Origin: Arenicellales bacterium
GTDB lineage: Bacteria; Pseudomonadota; Gammaproteobacteria; Arenicellales; JAJDZL01
Direction of reading: 5' to 3'
Assembly: GCA_958295885.1 (NCBI GenBank)
Contig: OY282380.1
Location: 1,550,001 to 1,614,000 of the forward strand
Length of the DNA stretch: 64,000 bases
The translations under genes were made by a program, and so were the position numbers. Positions 56,843-64,000 of the stretch are shown in pieces. The notes under the pieces were generated by a model. It was not told the DNA's origin, ran no database searches, and worked only from the letters and a program-made list of their open reading frames with translations. Within the stretch, counting starts at the first letter, position 1. Every line of letters begins with the position of its first letter.

Positions 56843-57574
56843 ATGATGCGCGACCACAAACGCCTTACGCCGCTGTTGGCGTGCATACTGCTGGCACTGT
56901 TCACCGCGAGCTGTGCGAACAGGCATGTTCCTGCAGCCTGCGAACAACTGGATGATCCAGAACTCTACATTGAAACTTCGGATCCTTTTGAACCGGCCAA
57001 CCGCGCCATATTTGATTTCAACGACGCTCTGGACAAGGCGTTTTTTGAGAAAACCGCAAAATCCTACCGCAAAATTACGCCTGATCCTGTTGAAAGAAGC
57101 ATCTCAAACTTTTTTAACAATCTCAAAGAGCCAAGAAACATTCTTGCTAGAACAGCAACCGCAAATCCCGATGCAGCAGCTCAATCGGCAATTCGATTTG
57201 TCGTCAACACCACGATTGGCATTGCTGGATGGCTGGATGTGGCGGGCGAATTGGGGATACCGTATCGAGATTATGAAATCGGTGATTCACTCGGTTATTG
57301 GGGCGTGCCAGAAGGGCCTTATCTTGTAATGCCATTCTTCGGGCCGACGAATGCTCGAACTGGTGTCGGGTCCTTAGTGCAAAATAAGCACACTTACGTA
57401 ATCAAGCACATAAAAAAATCCGAGAACCAGGTATTTGTTCAACAGATGTCTTATCTTGATTCAAGAGCGCGGCTGTTGAAATTTACAGATGTGCTCAAAC
57501 TTCAGCCAGACCCTTACCTGTTCGCACGAGAAAGCTATCGACAATCTCGTTTAAACGAAATGTGCACCCCCTGA
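56843..57574 (+). CDS. mlaA: MlaA (VacJ) outer-membrane lipid-asymmetry lipoprotein
   Basis: 243 residues. Lipoprotein signal peptide with lipobox T21-A-S-C24, then the MlaA domain (SDPFEPANRAIFDFNDALDK, LKEPRNILARTATANP, GYWGVPEGPYLVMPFFGPTNART). MlaA sits in the outer membrane with porins and removes mislocalised phospholipids from the outer leaflet. The ATG at 56843 opens a charged MMRDHKR n-region. It precedes apaH closely. Confidence 0.93.
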   Translation: MMRDHKRLTPLLACILLALFTASCANRHVPAACEQLDDPELYIETSDPFEPANRAIFDFNDALDKAFFEKTAKSYRKITPDPVERSISNFFNNLKEPRNILARTATANPDAAAQSAIRFVVNTTIGIAGWLDVAGELGIPYRDYEIGDSLGYWGVPEGPYLVMPFFGPTNARTGVGSLVQNKHTYVIKHIKKSENQVFVQQMSYLDSRARLLKFTDVLKLQPDPYLFARESYRQSRLNEMCTP

Positions 57575-57595
57575 CATTCCCAAATCTTGCATCTC

Positions 57596-58465
57596 GTGGC
57601 AACGTACGCGATCGGGGACATTCAAGGCTGTTACAGCGAGTTTCGCCACTTGCTGGATGAAATCGACTTTGTCCCGCCGAGAGACCGACTGGTTCTGCTG
57701 GGTGACTTGGTCAATCGAGGCAGGGAATCTCTTTCGGTGGTTCGATTCGCAATGAAATACCAGGAATCTGTTGATGTTGTATTGGGAAATCACGATTTGT
57801 TCATGCTGTCGGTAATGGAAGAGGTAGCGCTGATTCGTCCAGGAGACACATTTTCCGACGTGTTAGAAGCTCCAGACCGAGAAGAAATTCACAAATGGCT
57901 GTGCCACCGGCCACTTGCAATTCACGATTCCAAACTGAACTGTTTGGCAGTGCATGCCGGCATTCATCCAAGATGGAGCCTGTCAGACACGCTGAATTAT
58001 GCAGCAGAGATTGAAGCCATACTGCAGAGCAAAGACAGAAAAGAGCTGCTCCGTAAAATGTTTGGCGATAAACCGCGCCGATGGTCAAATTCGCTGAGCG
58101 TGTGGAAGCGTCGGCGTTTTATTCTCAACGCGCTGACGCGCATGCGTTTCATTAGCACTGACGGGCGCTTGAATTTCTCTGAAATGGGGTCTCGCGCCAG
58201 TAACAGGAAAAAGTTTGTTCGGTGGTTTGACTTTCCAAACCGAATCGAAATCGAACCCACGATCGTATTCGGACATTGGTCGTCGTTAGGTGTATTTCAA
58301 GGCCCAGGAATTCTCGCGATGGATTCAGGATGCTGCTGGGGACGCTGTCTGAGCGCTGCTCGCTTGGACTCAAAAGAGGTTGAATTCACCCAGGTGACCT
58401 GTCGCCAGAACCTCGATTCAGAAAAATATTACGATAAATTTCAGCTTGATGATCAGTTGTGCTAA
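57596..58465 (+). CDS. apaH: Symmetrical bis(5'-nucleosyl)-tetraphosphatase
   Basis: 289 residues. Metallophosphatase motifs GDIQGCY, GDLVNRG and GNHD are intact, and HAGIHPRWS follows. It cleaves diadenosine tetraphosphate to ADP. I choose the GTG at 57596 (VATYAIGDIQ) because it matches the E. coli N-terminus MATYLIGD; a TTG at 57587 is possible. It lies 21 bases after mlaA; apaG follows after 72 bases. Confidence 0.93.
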   Translation: MATYAIGDIQGCYSEFRHLLDEIDFVPPRDRLVLLGDLVNRGRESLSVVRFAMKYQESVDVVLGNHDLFMLSVMEEVALIRPGDTFSDVLEAPDREEIHKWLCHRPLAIHDSKLNCLAVHAGIHPRWSLSDTLNYAAEIEAILQSKDRKELLRKMFGDKPRRWSNSLSVWKRRRFILNALTRMRFISTDGRLNFSEMGSRASNRKKFVRWFDFPNRIEIEPTIVFGHWSSLGVFQGPGILAMDSGCCWGRCLSAARLDSKEVEFTQVTCRQNLDSEKYYDKFQLDDQLC

Positions 58466-58537
58466 TCTATTGGAGGCGCATTCAATTACAGATTGCCCAA
58501 TTAAGTCTCAAACTTTCAATACTGCAGCCGAATAAGG

Positions 58538-58918
58538 ATGGATGAGGAAAAATACAACATACAGGTAAGTGTTACAACGCGCTTCCTCAACGACCGTTCA
58601 AGTTCAGCTGACAATAAGTTTGTATTTGCCTATACCATCACCATTTCCAATCGCGGCACGGTGGGCGCACAGCTCATGACTCGACATTGGATTGTGAAAG
58701 ACAGTGATGAACGAGAGCAGCACGTTCACGGTGAAGGGGTAGTAGGAGAGCAGCCGTACCTGAATCCAGGCGAAAGGTATCGCTATACGAGTGGCACAAT
58801 TTTAGAAAACCCGATTGGCACGATGGAAGGGAGCTACCAGATGGTAGCGGATGATGGAACGATTTTTGACGCCTCTATTCCCATGTTCGTTTTATCCGCG
58901 CGTTCGAGCCTGCACTGA
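58538..58918 (+). CDS. apaG: ApaG (CorD) domain protein
   Basis: 126 residues with a fibronectin-like beta-sandwich: FAYTITISNRGTVGAQLMTRH and VVGEQPYLNPGERYRYTSGT are the conserved ApaG blocks. Its role in E. coli is linked to Co2+ and Mg2+ handling but is not defined. It sits after apaH, the reverse of the E. coli apaG-apaH order. Confidence 0.92.
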   Translation: MDEEKYNIQVSVTTRFLNDRSSSADNKFVFAYTITISNRGTVGAQLMTRHWIVKDSDEREQHVHGEGVVGEQPYLNPGERYRYTSGTILENPIGTMEGSYQMVADDGTIFDASIPMFVLSARSSLH

Positions 58919-58930
58919 CCAAGCTCGGGA

Positions 58931-61378
58931 CTAAATATCCAAGTTCCTAACGGAGAGAGCTTCGGTTTCAATAAATTCGCGTCGCGGCCGCACTTCTTCG
59001 CCCATAAGCACGTGCACCGCATCTTCCGTTCGAAACGCATCTTCGATCTTAATTTTGCGTAGCAGGCGTTCGTTCACGTCCATTGTTGTTTCTCGAAGCT
59101 GGTCTGCGTTCATTTCACCGAGACCTTTGTATCTCTGAATGGCGATGCCGCTGCGAGTTTCATCCAACAGCCAGTCGATTGCATCGTTCAAGTTGTCATG
59201 TTCGGTATTCTTTGAACCTCTTTGCACTCTGATTCCAGTTGAACTGAATTGGTTCATTACCTGGCTGAGCTTGGTCAGCGTCTGATAGATTCGTGATTCT
59301 GCAAAGTGTTTGTCCAGACTGAACTCGTGTGTTTCACCCATATAAAATTTCGTCACTTTGATCTTTGAGCCTGAGCTCGACGGAACGACAATACAGTCAT
59401 AGAGCGCGCCGACACTAACGCCATTCGACAGTCCATCCTCCAGTTTTTTCACAAATTCTTTAAGATAGGCTTTATCGTCAAAACGAGCGGGGTCGAGTCT
59501 AGGTAGCCGACTCAATTGACGCAGAAGATTTTCTTCAAAGCGCTTGTTCAATTGTTTTACGGCTTTTTTCGCAGATTCTCTCTGAACACACAGCTGCAGC
59601 AGATGATCGCCCTCAACTTCTCTGGCTGACGCCGTTCCGTTGCTCATCTGGAGTTTGGCATCCTTTACCGCAGCCTCCAATATGAAGTCGTTGAGTTCCT
59701 GGTCGTCGCTCAAATATTTTTCGGAATTTCGAAACTTGGCCTTGTACAGAGGAGGCTGAGCGATGTACAGGTGCCCTGCCTCGATCAATTTCGGCATCTT
59801 CTTGTAAAAGAAAGTCAGCAGAAGGGTGCGAATGTGTGATCCATCTACGTCCGCATCGGTCATGATGATGACTCGATGATATCGCAGATTTTCGATGTCG
59901 AAATCCATATCGAAACCAGCACCAAGGGCCTTGATCAAAGCCTGTATTTCTTCTGAGGAAATAATTCTGTCGAGCGTTGCTTTCTGGACATTCAGAATTT
60001 TTCCTTTCAGTGGCAGAATTGCCTGAAATTTGCGATCTCTGGCTTGTTTGGCAGAGCCGCCGGCAGATTCTCCTTCTACAAGAAACAACTCGCTTTCAGC
60101 GGGGTCTTTTTCCTGACAGTCTGCCAGTTTGCCCGGCAGAGTGGTCGAATTGAATACGGACTTGCGTTCTAACAGCTTTTGCTTCTGCACTCTCTCCCGC
60201 ACTCTGGCAGCATCTACGATTTTCTTGCAGATCTGCTGCGCAACTTTAGGATTCTCTTCCAAATATTCATGCAAACCATCTGCAACGACGCCAGACACTG
60301 CGCTTTCGACATTTGACGATACCAATTTACTCTTGGTTTGAGACGAAAATCTGGGTTCGTACATTCGCACAGACAGCACCGAAGTAAGGCCTTCGCGAGT
60401 ATCTTCTCCTTCAATATTGACATTTTTTGCCATTCGGGAACGATTTACGTAGGCGGTTATTTTGTTCGTGACCGCTTTGCGAAAACCAGTTTTGTGCTTA
60501 CCGCCGTCTATTTGATGAATATTGTTGGTATAGCAGTACAAAGTCTCACTGTAGTAATTCTGGCTCCACTGCAAAGCGACTTCGATCTGAATGTTGTCCT
60601 GTTCGCCTTTGATGTGGATAATTTCTTCATTGACGGGAATGCGGGAACGATTCAGATAAGCGACATAGGAAATGATTCCTCCCTTATGGCGAAGCACTTC
60701 GCTTCTTTTCATCCCCTCCCGGCGGTCATGCAGATCGATGCTCACGCCTGGATTCAGAAAAGACAATTCTCTCAGTCTGCTAAGGAGGGTTTCATAACGA
60801 AAATGGCTGTTAGAACCAAATATTTCTTCCGAAGGCAGAAACCGGATCTTGGTGCCAGTTCGTTCCGCATCGTCGATTGCTTCAAGCGGCTTGACAGGCA
60901 CGCCGTTCCGATATTCCTGAAAATGAACAGATCCTTCTCGATGAATGGTCATTGACAGCCACTCCGAGAGTGCGTTGACGACAGAAACGCCAACCCCGTG
61001 CAGCCCGCCGGATGCATCATAGGAACTATCATCGAACTTCCCACCTGCATGCAGGGTTGTCATGATCACCGTTGCTGCAGCAAGACCTTCTCCATTTTCA
61101 CCCTCGCCTTGCATGATGCCCGTCGGAATGCCGCGGCCGTTATCTTCCACTGACACGGACCCGTCGTCATGAATTGTGGTGATGATCCAGTCGCAGTAAC
61201 CAGCGGAAGCTTCATCAATGGAGTTGTCTACGACTTCTGTCACCATATGGTGCAGTCCGGTTCCATCGTCCGTATCACCGATGTACATACCCGGCCGTTT
61301 GCGCACCGGATCCAAATCTCGCAGAACCTGAATGCTGCGCTCGTCGTAGCTATTGTCTGGCTTGTTCGTTACCGCCAT
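58931..61378 (-). CDS. gyrB: DNA gyrase subunit B
   Basis: 815 residues. GHKL ATPase with EVVDNSIDEASAG and GGLHGVGVSVVNALSE; TOPRIM with VEGESAGGSAKQARD and MTDADVDGSHIRTLLLTFFY; C-terminal QRYKGLGEMNADQLRETTM. It is the ATPase subunit of gyrase, which adds negative supercoils. It directly follows dnaN with 91 bases between, with no recF gene between them. It converges on apaG. Confidence 0.97.
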   Translation of the reverse strand: MAVTNKPDNSYDERSIQVLRDLDPVRKRPGMYIGDTDDGTGLHHMVTEVVDNSIDEASAGYCDWIITTIHDDGSVSVEDNGRGIPTGIMQGEGENGEGLAAATVIMTTLHAGGKFDDSSYDASGGLHGVGVSVVNALSEWLSMTIHREGSVHFQEYRNGVPVKPLEAIDDAERTGTKIRFLPSEEIFGSNSHFRYETLLSRLRELSFLNPGVSIDLHDRREGMKRSEVLRHKGGIISYVAYLNRSRIPVNEEIIHIKGEQDNIQIEVALQWSQNYYSETLYCYTNNIHQIDGGKHKTGFRKAVTNKITAYVNRSRMAKNVNIEGEDTREGLTSVLSVRMYEPRFSSQTKSKLVSSNVESAVSGVVADGLHEYLEENPKVAQQICKKIVDAARVRERVQKQKLLERKSVFNSTTLPGKLADCQEKDPAESELFLVEGESAGGSAKQARDRKFQAILPLKGKILNVQKATLDRIISSEEIQALIKALGAGFDMDFDIENLRYHRVIIMTDADVDGSHIRTLLLTFFYKKMPKLIEAGHLYIAQPPLYKAKFRNSEKYLSDDQELNDFILEAAVKDAKLQMSNGTASAREVEGDHLLQLCVQRESAKKAVKQLNKRFEENLLRQLSRLPRLDPARFDDKAYLKEFVKKLEDGLSNGVSVGALYDCIVVPSSSGSKIKVTKFYMGETHEFSLDKHFAESRIYQTLTKLSQVMNQFSSTGIRVQRGSKNTEHDNLNDAIDWLLDETRSGIAIQRYKGLGEMNADQLRETTMDVNERLLRKIKIEDAFRTEDAVHVLMGEEVRPRREFIETEALSVRNLDI

Positions 61379-61469
61379 ATTGAGATATATATTTGAGAAT
61401 ATGTGTAATAAATGATGTCAAGCCCACTTGAGAACGCTGCCTGACTGAAGCGCGCCTGTTATCGCTGAT

Positions 61470-62684
61470 TTATCGATTTCTCAGCAGCATCACCACAAAC
61501 TCTGACGATTCATTCTCGGGAAATCTGATGATGCATGCACCCTGATTGTCTTTGTTGTAGAAGTCGACGGATTCACAGTCTTTCATAGCTTCAAGAACAT
61601 CCTGCAAATAAGAGCAGTTGGCCTTTATCCGGAAAGAATGTTCGGTAGGCTGTTCAATATCCAGTGCACTGTCGACAATGTTTTCACCCTGCAGCTTTGA
61701 TTCTGCGTGCACCTTCAGCATGCTGCCTTGCAATTCCAGACGTACGGATAAAGGACTCTTCTCATCGGTTAGAGTGCCTCCAACAATTTTTAGAACTTCC
61801 ACCAGTTTTTCCCGATTGACTCGCAAAACATGAGGCAGGTTCACTGGAATCGCGCCTCGCCAATCCGGATAGGCCCCTTCTAACAATTTTGAAGTAAAAG
61901 AAAAGTCCGGAGTTTTCATGCGAATATGACGATTGTTGAATTCTACCGTAATCGTACTGCTGATCTCAGCAAGAAGTTTGTTCATGTCCAACACTGTTTG
62001 TCTTGGAACGATCGAGCGATGTCGCTCGCTGTCTAAATTCGTCTGCACTTCAGTCAGACTGGTCGCCATACGATGAGCATCGGTCGTCACGGTGCGCACT
62101 TCATTTTGACTGATTTCAAACAGAGTCGCATTTAGGAAGTATCTTGAATCGTCACGCCCCATAGCATGTTGCGTCCGCCGAATCAAACTGTGGAATTCCG
62201 ACCTTGGCATATCAAACCGAACACTCATTTCGCCTGGTTCGAGAATAGGAAAATCCCGTGGTTGATTTTCGAGGCCAGGCATGTCTTCCTGCAGTTGATC
62301 CTGAATTGAAGTCTTCAACTGACTATGGCCAGGGTCGCTGACGATTTCAGAATTGCCATCCTCCAGTTCACTACTCTGCAGTTTCGTAATGGTCATCGTG
62401 TCCTCATCAATTTCAATCTGCAGACGACACCGAGGTGGCAGCCTGCGACAGAATCCCAAAACCGTACGGCCGGCAAAAGTAAACATGTAGTTATCGGGCA
62501 CACGAATCTCCGGCATTAATTCACTGATTTCCATTTGGATATTCGATCCCGTCAAGCGAATTCTTCCGTTTTCCGTCTGCAAAAGAACCTGAGACAGGAT
62601 CGGCAGTGGTGGATTTTTTTCCACTACGGTGCTGACGCGGTTCAAGGTTTCAAGAAATTGTTCTCGATCAACAGTAATGTTCAT
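61470..62684 (-). CDS. dnaN: DNA polymerase III beta clamp
   Basis: 404 residues, longer than the usual about 367. The three clamp domains are recognisable (FLETLNRVSTVVEKNPPLPI, DSRYFLNATLFE, NREKLVEVLKIV, EFVVMLLRNR). The extra length is a hydrophilic, acidic stretch between about 102 and 145 (SSELEDGNSEIVSDPGHSQL and following), where the E. coli clamp has a short turn. This is the processivity clamp loaded at primers. The ATG at 62684 is clear. It lies downstream of dnaA with an unusually long spacer. Confidence 0.95.
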   Translation of the reverse strand: MNITVDREQFLETLNRVSTVVEKNPPLPILSQVLLQTENGRIRLTGSNIQMEISELMPEIRVPDNYMFTFAGRTVLGFCRRLPPRCRLQIEIDEDTMTITKLQSSELEDGNSEIVSDPGHSQLKTSIQDQLQEDMPGLENQPRDFPILEPGEMSVRFDMPRSEFHSLIRRTQHAMGRDDSRYFLNATLFEISQNEVRTVTTDAHRMATSLTEVQTNLDSERHRSIVPRQTVLDMNKLLAEISSTITVEFNNRHIRMKTPDFSFTSKLLEGAYPDWRGAIPVNLPHVLRVNREKLVEVLKIVGGTLTDEKSPLSVRLELQGSMLKVHAESKLQGENIVDSALDIEQPTEHSFRIKANCSYLQDVLEAMKDCESVDFYNKDNQGACIIRFPENESSEFVVMLLRNR

Positions 62685-63120
62685 GTTTTCATATTAAATA
62701 GGTACTACTATTATTAGGCTTGTGCATAACTACAATAAGGTATTTTTAGTCAATATAATCAGTCGTTTCTAATATGTTCTCCTGTAGATTATCCGTTATA
62801 AACCTGTGAATTTCTGTGCATTGAAATCAATGTAAGAAAACATAGAGAGGAGTTGTGCACACTAATAAATGCATTATATACAAATCGCTATTGATAACTA
62901 CAAATTTCACTTTTATACCAGTGCATTACACCCAAGATTTTAGATAAAATCGGTGTGAATCAGCTACAGCAGGCTCAAATTGCTGAGGTGGGAAGATTCG
63001 TAAAATCAAGAACGCGAAACCTGATTGAGGAAGCGGGGGCTTGAACCTGCTGAAATTCAGTACGCCGTGCGACAGGAAATTCGCAATGAGCGGTGATCGC
63101 AACTGTCACTGAAAATGTCG
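62685..63120. other. Origin-like spacer between dnaA and dnaN
   Basis: 436 bases between dnaA and dnaN. The first 250 bases are AT-rich. A perfect DnaA box TTATGCACA is on the minus strand at 62721-62729 and a one-mismatch form TTGTGCACA at 62853-62861; TTATATACA at about 62874 is weaker. Candidate oriC or dnaN promoter region with DnaA control. No open frame is convincing here. Confidence 0.5.
62721..62729 (-). promoter_or_regulatory. DnaA box
   Basis: TTATGCACA on the minus strand matches the TTWTNCACA consensus exactly, in the AT-rich spacer between dnaA and dnaN. Confidence 0.6.
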
Positions 63121-64000
63121 TCAGGGTGACAGAACATTTTTCAATGTGTTGTACTCGTTTCGGAACTTGAGTTCTTTTTCTGTTCGCGTTCGAATGCGTT
63201 TTCCGGCGTGCATCACTGTTGTATGACGACGGTGGAATGCTCGTCCAATCTCCGTAAGACTTTCATTTGTCAGCTCACAGCACAAAGCCATAGCGACATG
63301 CCGGGCCTTTACAATCTCCTTAACTCGAGTGTTCGAAAGCATGGCGTCAACGCGAATTCCATAGAAATTGGCCACTTCCATCTGGATTGATGACGCATTC
63401 AGCTGCCTGGTATTGGATTCCAGCAGGTCAACTAGATTTCTTTTCACTACGTCAATGGTCAGCTCAGTCTTATAAAACCGCTGATTTACGGATAATCGAT
63501 TGATTGCACCTTCCAGTTCGCGCACGTTTGACTGAATTCGTTCTGCCAAAAAGTGTGAAACTTCTCTGGACAGGCCTAAATTTCTCGCTTTCGCCTTTGT
63601 TTCTAAAATCGCAACTCTGGTTTCGAACTCCGGTGGATTGATCTTTACGGTAATGCCCTGCCCGAACCTGGAAATCAATCGATCTTCCATGCTTTTGATT
63701 TCTTTAAAATATCGGTCGCTCGTAATAACGATTTGCTTTTGACCTTCGAGCAGCGTATTGAATGTATTGAAAAACTCTTCCTGAGAGGCGTTCGCACCGG
63801 CAAACAAATGGATGTCGTCAATAAGCAGCACATCAAGCTGGCGATATTTTGATTTGAATTTTTCTATGAGGTCATTGTCTCTTTTCTTGAACAGATTAAC
63901 CAAATGCTGAACAAAACTGTTTGAGCGTACGTAAGCAACTCTAGCGTCCGGCATATTTTTTCGCAGGGCATGCCCGATGGCCTGCATCAAATGAGTTTTT
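63121..64000 (-). CDS. dnaA: Chromosomal replication initiator DnaA (5' end beyond window)
   Basis: The visible 293 residues start within the ATPase domain just after the Walker A lysine (K-T-H-L-MQAIGHAL at the window end). Walker B is LDVLLIDDIHLFAGA, sensor 1 ITSDRYFKEI, sensor 2 SNVRELEGAINRL. The C-terminal DNA-binding domain has ELTNESLTEIGRAFHRRHTT, then VMHAGKRI. The usual GGRDHTTV signature is altered to HRRHTTV, one residue shorter and without the Asp. It starts replication at oriC by binding DnaA boxes. The N-terminal interaction domains lie outside the window. Confidence 0.96.
   Translation of the reverse strand, partial: KTHLMQAIGHALRKNMPDARVAYVRSNSFVQHLVNLFKKRDNDLIEKFKSKYRQLDVLLIDDIHLFAGANASQEEFFNTFNTLLEGQKQIVITSDRYFKEIKSMEDRLISRFGQGITVKINPPEFETRVAILETKAKARNLGLSREVSHFLAERIQSNVRELEGAINRLSVNQRFYKTELTIDVVKRNLVDLLESNTRQLNASSIQMEVANFYGIRVDAMLSNTRVKEIVKARHVAMALCCELTNESLTEIGRAFHRRHTTVMHAGKRIRTRTEKELKFRNEYNTLKNVLSP

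Noticed and set aside
1..64000. CRISPR array, rRNA or tRNA genes.
   Set aside because: No regularly spaced direct repeats, rRNA signatures or tRNA cloverleaves were seen on reading both strands.

Overview
The window is a bacterial chromosome segment from a gammaproteobacterium. This is inferred from the gene set and order: priA-argS-SPOR protein, trxA-rho-rpmE-prmB, mlaA with apaH/apaG, and the dnaA/dnaN/gyrB origin-proximal block at the right edge. Base composition looks moderate (about half G+C by eye). Class III polyhydroxyalkanoate (PHA) synthase genes (phaE, phaC) and cytochrome c'-type proteins point to an aerobic or facultative, probably marine or host-associated lineage. The exact order cannot be told from the sequence alone.

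Layout. 0-7.3 kb: the start of a cytochrome c'-like gene, a secreted alginate-lyase-like protein, a HigA antitoxin scrap, a HelD-like helicase with zinc fingers, and a cysteine-desulfurase-like enzyme. 7.3-9.7 kb: an accessory scrapyard with a DNA-adenine-methylase remnant, an IS4-type fragment, an intact Rpn-family nuclease and an orphan Rpn tail. 10-15.9 kb: a drug/metabolite exporter, a macro-domain/thioesterase/unknown operon, a molybdopterin oxidoreductase and a second cytochrome c'. 16-20.8 kb: biotin synthesis, with bioF-bioD-bioA facing bioB plus a translationally coupled four-helix diiron protein. 21-28.3 kb: a xanthine-dehydrogenase-type large subunit, an arabinose-5-phosphate isomerase, trxA, rho, rpmE, prmB and a rubredoxin that is too short for most ORF lists. 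28.3-31.6 kb: PHA storage (phaR-phaB divergent from phaE-phaC). 31.6-39.1 kb: SPOR protein, argS, priA and a metal-chelate ABC importer. 39.1-40.9 kb: a dead IS4-type element, itself broken by a small AT-rich element. 41-44.2 kb: a fructosamine-kinase-like protein, a Nudix hydrolase, an AEC transporter and type III pantothenate kinase. 45.2-49.3 kb: a decaying type I restriction-modification locus with embedded HEPN/MNT genes. 50.5-55.1 kb: the glycine cleavage system gcvT-gcvH-gcvP. 55.1-58.9 kb: an RmlA-like protein lacking its catalytic motifs, a secreted hydratase-like protein, mlaA, apaH and apaG. 58.9-64 kb: gyrB, dnaN, an origin-like spacer and dnaA (cut by the window end), with no recF.

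Most interesting points. (1) A diiron-carboxylate protein is coupled to bioB in a biotin cluster that shows no bioC or bioH. (2) In the type I R-M locus an MNT gene, a degenerate second MNT domain and hsdS are separated only by frameshifts at A8 and A7 tracts, so slippage could join them into one polypeptide. (3) An RmlA-fold pseudoenzyme lies next to a secreted hydratase homologue. (4) A small AT-rich inverted-repeat element is present twice. (5) recF is missing and the DnaA box-recognition signature is altered.
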